64,000 nucleotides of DNA from Bradyrhizobium iriomotense (GTDB lineage Bacteria; Pseudomonadota; Alphaproteobacteria; Rhizobiales; Xanthobacteraceae). The notes under the pieces were generated by a model that did not search any database, was not told the origin of the DNA, and saw nothing but the letters and a program-made list of their open reading frames with translations. Shown here piece after piece: positions 1-6,949 of this stretch. The stretch's first letter is position 1. Each line of letters opens with the position of its first letter. The translations under genes and the position numbers were made by a program. The stretch spans positions 124,001 through 188,000 of the forward strand of contig NZ_BSOW01000011.1 of assembly GCF_030160715.1 (NCBI RefSeq), given 5' to 3'.

Positions 1-1198
1 TCTGGAGGAGGCCGACGACAACATCCGCTTCTTCGATCACCGCCGCGAATGGGCGCGCACCGATTTCGAGAATGGCGGCCTGCCGCGGCATGAATGGGAG
101 GCGCTGCTGCGCAAGGCGAAGGACCTTGCGGACGCCGCGGGCCATCTGCGCTTCGCGGTGTCAAGGCGATATGGCGGCAAGGACGGTTCCAACCTCTGGA
201 TGGCCGTCATCCGCGAACATTTTGCCGCAAAGGGTCTCGGCCTGCACAACGATCTTCAGAACGAGCACTCCATCGTCGGCAACTTCCCCGTCGTCACCAT
301 GCTCGACCGCTATGGCCGCGACGACCAGAAGGCGATGATCGACGGCTCGATCAAGGGCAAGTACCGCATCACCTTTGGTCTCACCGAGCCGCACCACGGC
401 TCCGATGCCACCCACATGGAGACGCGCGCGGTGCCCGCGACCCGCGACAACGTCAAGGGCTGGATCATCAGCGGTGAGAAGATGTGGACGACCGGCATGC
501 ACGTCGCCACGCACTGCGCGCTGTTCGCGCGCACCAGCGGCAATGACGGCGATGCGCGCGGTATCACCTGCTTCCTGGTACCGGCGAGCAGCCATGGCGT
601 GAAGGTCGAAGAGTATATGTGGACCTTCAACATGCCGACCGACCATCCCCGCGTCAGCTTCACCGATGTGTTCGTGCCGGAGGAGGCGCTGTTCGGCGAG
701 GTCGGCCGCGGCCTGTCGCTCGCGCAGTGCTTCGTGCACCAGAACCGCATCCGGCAGGCGGCGAGTTCACTTGGCGCCGCCGTCTACTGCATCAACGAGA
801 GCGTGAAATACGCGCGCGAACGAAAGCCGTTCGGCAAGGCACTCGCGGAAAACCAGGCGATCCAGTTCCCGCTCGTCGAGCTCGCCACCCAAGCCGAGAT
901 GCTGCGCCTGTTGATCCGCAAGACCGCCTGGGAGATGGACAAGCTCACGGAAGAAGAGATCGAGCGCACGCTCTCCGACCGCGTCTCGATGTGCAACTAC
1001 TGGGCAAACCGGCTCTGCTGCGAAGCCGCCGACCGCGCCATGCAGGTCCATGGCGGCATGGGCTATTCACGCCACAAGCCCTTCGAGCACATCTACCGCC
1101 ACCACCGCCGCTACCGCATCACCGAAGGCAGCGAGGAAATCCAGATGCGGAAGGTGGCGGGATTTTTGTTCGGGTATATGGGGCCGGGGAAGCATTAG
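1..1198 (+). CDS. Acyl-CoA dehydrogenase (5' end cut by window)
   Basis: FAD-dependent alpha,beta-dehydrogenation of an acyl-CoA, the first step of beta-oxidation. The frame is open from base 2, so the N-terminus lies outside the window; about 398 residues are visible. The middle contains the flavin-binding stretch ITFGLTEPHHGSDATHMET, and the C-terminal domain carries MQVHGGMGYSRHKPFEHIYR and ITEGSEEIQMRKV, typical of the ACAD fold including the ACAD10/11-like branch. It converges on an acyl-CoA ligase gene and sits among other acyl-CoA genes. Family is certain; chain-length or branched substrate cannot be read from sequence. Confidence 0.93.
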   Translation, partial: LEEADDNIRFFDHRREWARTDFENGGLPRHEWEALLRKAKDLADAAGHLRFAVSRRYGGKDGSNLWMAVIREHFAAKGLGLHNDLQNEHSIVGNFPVVTMLDRYGRDDQKAMIDGSIKGKYRITFGLTEPHHGSDATHMETRAVPATRDNVKGWIISGEKMWTTGMHVATHCALFARTSGNDGDARGITCFLVPASSHGVKVEEYMWTFNMPTDHPRVSFTDVFVPEEALFGEVGRGLSLAQCFVHQNRIRQAASSLGAAVYCINESVKYARERKPFGKALAENQAIQFPLVELATQAEMLRLLIRKTAWEMDKLTEEEIERTLSDRVSMCNYWANRLCCEAADRAMQVHGGMGYSRHKPFEHIYRHHRRYRITEGSEEIQMRKVAGFLFGYMGPGKH

Positions 1199-1248
1199 GG
1201 CGCGGGCCACGCGCCGCCGCGTCTCACTTACGACGATTTCCTCCTCGG

Positions 1249-1368
1249 GTCGTCCCGGCGAAGGCCGGGACCCATAACCACAGGGAGGAGTTTGACGCGA
1301 GCTGGTAACCACGAGTTTTCGCCAAACCCAATTCTGTGGCTATGGGTCCCGGCCTTCGCCGGGACGAC
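1249..1368. repeat. Long inverted repeat, family A (GTCCCGGCGAAGGCCGGGAC type)
   Basis: The left arm (1249-1282) and right arm (1335-1368) are near-perfect reverse complements of about 34 bases, each built on the inner palindrome CCCGGCGAAGGCCGGG. It lies between two convergent genes and could form a large cruciform or hairpin, so it may act as a bidirectional terminator. A second full copy is at 18888-19014 and a minimal copy at 3051-3076. Confidence 0.85.
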
Positions 1369-1376
1369 AGCGAGCG

Positions 1377-2957
1377 CTAATTCACCCTCCGGTCCTTCCC
1401 CGCCCAATACGGCTCGCGCAATTGGCGCCGCAAGATCTTGCCTGACGGATTGCGCGGCAGCGCGGGGATGAACTCCACGCTCTTCGGCGTCTTGAAGCCG
1501 GCGATGCGTTCGCGGGTGAAGTTGATGATGTCGGTGGCGCTCGCATCTTTGCCAGGCTTCATCACCACGATCGCCTTCACTGCTTCGCCCCATTTGTCGT
1601 CGGGCACGCCGATCACGGCGGCTTCGGCCACATCGGGGTGATCGCACAGCGCGCTCTCGACCTCGGCGGGATAGATGTTCTCGCCGCCGGAGATGATCAT
1701 GTCCTTGATGCGGTCGTGGATGTAGAGGTAGCCGTCCTCGTCCATGTAGCCGGCATCGCCGGTGCGCAGCCAGCCGTCCGTGCGCAGCGTTGCGGCAGTC
1801 GCCTCCGGCAGGTTCCAGTAACCTGCCATGTTGGAGCCCGAGCGCGTCGCGATCTCGCCGACCTGACGCGGCGGCTGCGGCTTGCCGTCGGCATCGAGGA
1901 TCGCGATCTCGACGCCCGGCAGGGCCTTGCCGGCCGAGCGCATCCGCTCCAGCCCCTCGACGTGATCCTCCGGCGGCAGCGCGACGATCGTACCTGTCGT
2001 CTCGGTCATGCCGTACATCTGCACGAAGCCGCATTTGAAGACCTCGATGCATTCCTTCAGCAGCGCCGCCGGAATCGGCGAAGCGCCATACAGCATGTAT
2101 TTCAGCCGCGAGAAATCCACGCGTCTAGCGCGCGGCTGCCGCACCACGAACTGCATCGCCGCCGGCACCATGAAGAGTTTCGTGATCCCGGACTGCTCGA
2201 AGAAGTCGAGCACCTTTGTCGGATCGAACTCGCGCGCGATCACACCGCGCGCACCGTGATAGAGCCCCATCACGCCCCAGCCGGAACCGCCAATGTGGAA
2301 GATCGGCATCGCGACCAGCGACACATCATCAGTTGACCACCTATTCCACTCTGGCTTGTCGTCGGCATTGCCCGTCTGCACCAGGTTGAGGAAGTTCGCA
2401 TGCGACAGCATCGCGCCCTTCGGCTTGCCTGTCGTGCCGGAGGTGTAAAGCTGGATCGCGATGTCCTTGGGGCTGATCGCGACCTTCGGATCACCGCCGT
2501 CTTGCGCATCGCGCCAGGCGGGGAAATCCGGCCATTCCGGCGCGCCGCCTTCCGTGGTGATCACGCTGCGCACGTTCGGCAGCTTGTCCCTGATCTGGCG
2601 CGCGAGCGTGATGAACTCAGGCCCGACGAACAGTACGGGCGCCTTGCAGTCCTCCACGATGAATGCGACTTCCGGCCCCGCGAGCCGCCAGTTCACAGGT
2701 GCCATCACGACGCCGGCCTTGATCGCGCCCATCAGCAACTCGAAATAGACATCGCTGTTCTTGCCGAGATAGGCGATGCGGTCGCCATGCCTGACGCCCA
2801 TCGCCTGAAGCGCATTGGCGACGCGGTTGGTCTTGATGTCGAATTCGGCGAAGCTGGTAAGGCGTCCCTCGAACTCATAGGCGGTGGCGCTGCCGCGGCT
2901 CTTCGCGCGCTCGCGCACCATCTCGGCGAGGTTCGCCAATAGCTGTGAAGTGGACAT
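1377..2957 (-). CDS. Long-chain fatty acid--CoA ligase (AMP-forming)
   Basis: ATP-dependent activation of a carboxylic acid to its CoA thioester through an acyl-adenylate (ANL superfamily). The protein has 526 residues, normal for the family. The P-loop-like motif LYTSGTTGKPKG is near residue 170, the YGMTETTG motif is in the middle, and the hinge and C-terminal lid (GDAGYMDEDGYLYIHDR..., final PSGKILRRQLRE) are complete. It is probably transcribed after the dienoyl-CoA-reductase-like gene at 3135-4007, which lies upstream on the same strand; a short palindrome sits between them. Fatty-acid chain length is not determinable. Confidence 0.92.
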   Translation of the reverse strand: MSTSQLLANLAEMVRERAKSRGSATAYEFEGRLTSFAEFDIKTNRVANALQAMGVRHGDRIAYLGKNSDVYFELLMGAIKAGVVMAPVNWRLAGPEVAFIVEDCKAPVLFVGPEFITLARQIRDKLPNVRSVITTEGGAPEWPDFPAWRDAQDGGDPKVAISPKDIAIQLYTSGTTGKPKGAMLSHANFLNLVQTGNADDKPEWNRWSTDDVSLVAMPIFHIGGSGWGVMGLYHGARGVIAREFDPTKVLDFFEQSGITKLFMVPAAMQFVVRQPRARRVDFSRLKYMLYGASPIPAALLKECIEVFKCGFVQMYGMTETTGTIVALPPEDHVEGLERMRSAGKALPGVEIAILDADGKPQPPRQVGEIATRSGSNMAGYWNLPEATAATLRTDGWLRTGDAGYMDEDGYLYIHDRIKDMIISGGENIYPAEVESALCDHPDVAEAAVIGVPDDKWGEAVKAIVVMKPGKDASATDIINFTRERIAGFKTPKSVEFIPALPRNPSGKILRRQLREPYWAGKDRRVN

Positions 2958-3050
2958 GTCTCTCCCGTGGTGCGTTGTCTTGTTGCGGAGAGTGTGGCGT
3001 CATTCGCGCGCAAAGACAATACGGGGAGGGGCGCACTATCGTTTCACAAT

Positions 3051-3076
3051 GTCGTCCCGGCGCAGGCCGGGACGAC
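3051..3076. repeat. Short palindrome, family A
   Basis: The 26-base element starts GTCGTCCCGG and ends CCGGGACGAC: two 11-base arms around a 4-base loop. It is the minimal form of the long inverted repeats at 1249 and 18888, and lies between two same-strand genes. Confidence 0.8.
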
Positions 3077-3134
3077 AGTTGAGGGTTGGGCGACAGCGTC
3101 AATCTCCTGACGTCGCTTTCGCCAGGACGACCAC

Positions 3135-4007
3135 TCACCCCCTCGCAGCCCGGTCCTTCTCGTTCTGCGCCATGATGGACTCGCGCGCCTGCTTCCAGTC
3201 GTCGTCGCTCCAGTCGCGGAGTTGGTAGAAATTGCCGCCCATCGCCAGTGCCTGCGCGCCGTCCATGGCGATGGTCTCGCCGTTGATCCAGTCGCAGCCG
3301 CCGGAGATCAGGAACACCGCGAGGTTTTGGAGTTCCTCCATGGTGCCGACGCGGCCCATCGGGTTCATCGCCTTGGTGCGCGCGCCGGCCTCATCGCCCG
3401 GCTTGATGCGCTTGCTCATGCCCTCGGTCGGAATTTCGCCGGGCGCGATGGTGTTGAGGCGAATGCCGTGACGGCCCCATTCGGTCGCGAGCGACATCGT
3501 CATGGCATGGATCGCCGACTTGCTCATCGCCGACGGCACCACGTAGGGCGAGCCGTTGCGCACCCATGTCACGGTGATCGAGACGACATTGCCCGGCTGC
3601 TTCGCGGCGATCCAGCGCTTGCCGACGGCATGGGTCACGTAGAACGTGCCGTGCATGACGATATTGGCGACTGCGTCGAAGCCGCGCGGCGAGAGCTCTT
3701 CGGAGCGCGAGATGAAATTGCCGGCGGCATTGTTGATGAGGTCGGTCAGCGCGCCATCGCGAAAGATGTTCTCGATCATCTCCTCGACCGCGAGCGCGTT
3801 GCGGATGTCGACGCCATGGCTGGTGACGCGGCCGCCGTAGAGATCCATCAACTCGGTTGCGGTCTCGTCGCAGACGATCTTGCGCCGGCCGCAGATATGC
3901 ACCTCGGCGCCGAGCTGGAGAAAGCGCGCCGCCATCGACTTGCCGAGTCCAGTTCCGCCGCCGGTTACCAGGATGCGCCGGCCCGCCAGAAGATTTTCCT
4001 TGAACAT
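3135..4007 (-). CDS. SDR oxidoreductase, 2,4-dienoyl-CoA reductase-like
   Basis: NAD(P)H-dependent short-chain dehydrogenase of 290 residues. The Rossmann motif VTGGGTGLG is near residue 15 and NNAAGNF near residue 90. The usual Tyr-x3-Lys is not present: the segment reads YVVPSAMSKSA, with Ser at the Tyr position before the Lys. This matches the 2,4-dienoyl-CoA reductase branch (FVVPSASAKAG-type), whose catalytic Tyr lies elsewhere. The following ATEWGRHGIRLN and APGEIPTEG also fit that branch. The role inferred is saturation of dienoyl-CoA during unsaturated fatty acid breakdown. It is divergent from a crotonase gene (105-bp gap) and upstream of an acyl-CoA ligase. Confidence 0.82.
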   Translation of the reverse strand: MFKENLLAGRRILVTGGGTGLGKSMAARFLQLGAEVHICGRRKIVCDETATELMDLYGGRVTSHGVDIRNALAVEEMIENIFRDGALTDLINNAAGNFISRSEELSPRGFDAVANIVMHGTFYVTHAVGKRWIAAKQPGNVVSITVTWVRNGSPYVVPSAMSKSAIHAMTMSLATEWGRHGIRLNTIAPGEIPTEGMSKRIKPGDEAGARTKAMNPMGRVGTMEELQNLAVFLISGGCDWINGETIAMDGAQALAMGGNFYQLRDWSDDDWKQARESIMAQNEKDRAARG

Positions 4008-4112
4008 GGCGTTTCCCCTCGAGCGATTATGAGTTAATTGCTCGATTGACTAAATCCGGCCGCCGCCGTCCTGTAAAGCGGTTGCAGTTCAAGATCAGGG
4101 GAGAATTCGTCC

Positions 4113-4922
4113 ATGGAAGAGCGCGTCTCGATCTCGATTTCGGAAGGCGTCGCGGACGTCCGCCTGGTGCGGGCGGACAAGATGAATGCGCTCGATCAAG
4201 CGATGTTCGGGGCGTTGGTCGACGCAACCGAGCGGCTTTCCAAAGAGAAAGGCGTGCGCGTCGTCGTGCTGTCGGGCGAAGGGCGGGCGTTCTGCGCCGG
4301 CCTCGACATGGGACGTTTTGCCGCCATGAAGGAGAAAGGCGGCAACGGTATTCCGGGTGGCGAAAATCGCGATCTCACCGTGCGCACGCACGGCAAGGCG
4401 AATTTCGCGCAGCAGGCGGTGTGGGGCTGGCGCCAACTTCCCGTGCCGGTGATCGCGGCCGTGCACGGTGTTGCCTTCGGCGGCGGCTTCCAGCTCGCGC
4501 TCGGCGCGGACATGCGCTTCGTTGCGCCGGATACGCGGATGTCGATCATGGAGATCAAGTGGGGCCTCGTGCCTGACATGGCGGGCACGCCGATCCTGGC
4601 CTCGCTCGTGCGCGACGACATTTTGCGCGAGCTCACCTACACGGCGCGCATCTTTTCGGCGCAGGAGGCGATGTCCTACGGCCTCGCCACCCGCATCTGC
4701 GACGACCCGCGTACCGCGGCCCTCGACGTCGCGCGGGAGATCGCCGGCAAGAGCCCGGACGCGATCCGCGCGGCAAAGCGCATGCTGAACACGCTCTCCG
4801 TCGACCCGGGCCCGGCGCTGCTCGCCGAATCCGTCGAGCAGCAGAAGCTGATCGGCAGCGCGAACCAGACCGAAGCCGTCCGTGCCAATTTGGAAAAGCG
4901 CGCACCGAAGTTTGCGGATTAG
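4113..4922 (+). CDS. Enoyl-CoA hydratase/isomerase (crotonase) family protein
   Basis: Crotonase-fold protein of 269 residues that should act on enoyl-CoA thioesters. The oxyanion-hole segments AFCAGLDMGRF and AFGGGFQLALGADMRF are intact, and MEIKWGLVPDMAG supplies the acidic residue region seen in hydratases and isomerases. A purine-rich AGGGGA lies about 10 bases before the ATG. Its start faces that of the dienoyl-CoA-reductase-like SDR, and an acyl-CoA synthetase gene follows on the same strand. Hydratase, isomerase and other crotonase activities cannot be separated from sequence alone. Confidence 0.88.
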   Translation: MEERVSISISEGVADVRLVRADKMNALDQAMFGALVDATERLSKEKGVRVVVLSGEGRAFCAGLDMGRFAAMKEKGGNGIPGGENRDLTVRTHGKANFAQQAVWGWRQLPVPVIAAVHGVAFGGGFQLALGADMRFVAPDTRMSIMEIKWGLVPDMAGTPILASLVRDDILRELTYTARIFSAQEAMSYGLATRICDDPRTAALDVAREIAGKSPDAIRAAKRMLNTLSVDPGPALLAESVEQQKLIGSANQTEAVRANLEKRAPKFAD

Positions 4923-4928
4923 CGATGA

Positions 4929-5060
4929 CCTCATCCCGAGGAGCCGCGCAAGCGGCGTCTCGAGGGATGGGCCACGGGCTCTCATGGTTCGAGACGGCGC
5001 GGAGTTTATCATCGGGCCACGCGTAGCGCGGACCCGGTGGCACCTCCTCACCATGAGGGT
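4929..5060. repeat. Intergenic palindromic repeat, family D (CCTCATCCYGAGGAGC)
   Basis: The element begins CCTCATCCCGAGGAGCC and ends CCTCCTCACCATGAGG, with internal GTCTCGAGG and GGTTCGAGACGGCGC. The same arrangement occurs at 16241-16350. It fills the gap between two acyl-CoA genes on the same strand. Confidence 0.75.
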
Positions 5061-5086
5061 CAACTCCAACAATAAAGAAAAAAACA

Positions 5087-6634
5087 ATGAGCGAAACGTC
5101 CCAACTCTTCCTCGGCCTCGCCTCCGGCGAGCGCCGTCGCAGCTATGCCGAGGTCGCCGACCGTGCGGACCGCATCGCAAGCGGCCTCGCCAGGCTTGGC
5201 GTCAAGCAGGGCGATTGCGTCTGCATGCTCATGCGCAACGACATCGCCTTTCTGGAAGCGGCCTACGCCGCGATGCGGCTCGGCGCCTACGGCGTTCCGA
5301 TCAACTGGCACTTCAAGCCGGACGAGATCAACTATATCCTGAAAGACTCGGGCACGCGGGTCTTGATCGCGCATGCCGACATGCTGCACGGCCTGCGCGA
5401 GGTGATCCCTGAACGTGTCACCGTGCTCAGCGTGCCGACGCCGCCGGAGATCTTGAAGAGCTACAGGATCGATCCGGATCATCTGGCAACGCTGGATTTC
5501 GCCATCGATTTCGATCCTTGGCTTGCACAATTCCGGCCCTATGACGGCCCGGTCGTGCCGCAGCCGATGAACATGATCTACACCTCGGGCACCACGGGTC
5601 ATCCCAAGGGCGTGCGGCGCAGCGCGCCGACGCCGGAGCAGCTGGCTGCCGGCGACCGCATGCGTGCGATGATCTATGGCCTGAAGCCCGGCTCCCGTGC
5701 GTTATTGCCGGGGCCGCTTTATCACTCCGCGCCGAATTCGTTCGGCATCCGCGCTGGAAAGCTCGGCGGCGCGCTGGTGCTGATGCCGCGCTTCGAGCCC
5801 GAAGAGTTTCTGGCGCTGATCGAGCGTTATCGCATCGACACCATCTTCATGGTGCCGACCATGTTCATCCGCCTGATGAAGCTGGCGGAGATGCTACGCA
5901 AGAAATACGACGTCTCCTCGCTGCGCCACGTCATCCACGCCGCAGCACCCTGTCCGCCCGACGTCAAGCGCGCCATGATCGAATGGTGGGGACCGGTGAT
6001 CTACGAATTTTACGGCTCGACCGAATCCGGTGCCGTCACCTTTGCTACGTCGGAGGATGCGCTGAAGAAGCCCGGCACGGTCGGCAAAATCTCGCCCGGG
6101 GCCGAGCTGCGCTTCCTCGGTGAGGACGGCCGTGCGCTGGGCACGGGCGAGATCGGCGAGATCTATTCGCGCATGCGCGAGACCGCCGATTTCACTTATC
6201 ACAACAAGCCGGAGAAGCGCACCGAGATCGACCGCGACGGCTTCATCACCTCGGGCGACGTCGGCTATATCGACGAGGACGGCTACGTCTTCATCTGCGA
6301 CCGCAAGCGCGACATGGTGATCTCGGGTGGCGTCAACATCTATCCGGCCGAGATCGAGTCGGTGCTGCATGCCGTTCCCGGCGTGCACGATTGCGCCGTG
6401 TTCGGCATCCCCGATGCCGAGTTCGGCGAGGCGCTGATGGCGGTGGTCGAGCCGATAGGGGGTGTCGCGCTCGATGCCGCCGACATCCGCGCGCGGCTGA
6501 AGGCCCAGCTCGCCGACTACAAGGTGCCGAAGCACATCGAGATCCGGAGCCAGCTGCCGCGCGAAGATTCCGGCAAGATCTTCAAGCGCCGCCTGCGCGA
6601 TCCCTATTGGCAACAGGCGGGGCGGAAGATCTAG
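5087..6634 (+). CDS. Acyl-CoA synthetase (AMP-forming, ANL family)
   Basis: Second AMP-forming acid--CoA ligase of the window, 515 residues. It carries MIYTSGTTGHPKGVRRS near residue 165, YEFYGSTESGAVT near residue 310, SGDVGYIDEDGYVFICDRKRDM and the C-terminal lysine motif PREDSGKIFKRRLRD. The N-terminus is slightly short compared with long-chain ligases, and the protein resembles the fadD-like synthetases often found with crotonases. It follows the crotonase by 164 bases, with a palindromic repeat between them. The ATG at 5087 is preceded by an A-rich stretch without a strong Shine-Dalgarno site, so the exact start is less certain. Confidence 0.9.
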   Translation: MSETSQLFLGLASGERRRSYAEVADRADRIASGLARLGVKQGDCVCMLMRNDIAFLEAAYAAMRLGAYGVPINWHFKPDEINYILKDSGTRVLIAHADMLHGLREVIPERVTVLSVPTPPEILKSYRIDPDHLATLDFAIDFDPWLAQFRPYDGPVVPQPMNMIYTSGTTGHPKGVRRSAPTPEQLAAGDRMRAMIYGLKPGSRALLPGPLYHSAPNSFGIRAGKLGGALVLMPRFEPEEFLALIERYRIDTIFMVPTMFIRLMKLAEMLRKKYDVSSLRHVIHAAAPCPPDVKRAMIEWWGPVIYEFYGSTESGAVTFATSEDALKKPGTVGKISPGAELRFLGEDGRALGTGEIGEIYSRMRETADFTYHNKPEKRTEIDRDGFITSGDVGYIDEDGYVFICDRKRDMVISGGVNIYPAEIESVLHAVPGVHDCAVFGIPDAEFGEALMAVVEPIGGVALDAADIRARLKAQLADYKVPKHIEIRSQLPREDSGKIFKRRLRDPYWQQAGRKI

Positions 6635-6949
6635 CGGCTTATTCAGTCTGGTAGCCCAGGTGAGCGAAGCGACACCCGGGGCGATCTGGTGCGGAATCCC
6701 GGATGTAGCTTCGCTCATCCGGGCCACAACATCTTGTGTTTCTGGTTTGAGGCGTCGGGCAAGCCCTACTTTGCATGGGGTTGATTTCGATAAAAAAGAA
6801 GTCGCTTGTCCCCGCCGGGCAAATCGCGTTGACGACTTTGCCCTTTTGCCTCTCAGTGTGCGCCGCCTCCAAGTTTATCTTGCACCGCGGCAAAAAACTT
6901 GCACACTCGCCGAGCCGGACAGCCAAGGGACTTCGAAGGGAATTCAGCC
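6635..6949. other. Intergenic region upstream of ppc with a degenerate palindrome
   Basis: This 315-base gap has no convincing gene. Bases 6650-6727 hold a palindromic unit (CCAGGTGAGCGAAGCGACACCCGG ... CCGGATGTAGCTTCGCTCATCCGG, shown in part) of the rhizobial intergenic type. The remaining 220 bases before ppc are comparatively AT-rich and presumably hold its promoter; I could not assign -35/-10 elements with confidence. Confidence 0.6.
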
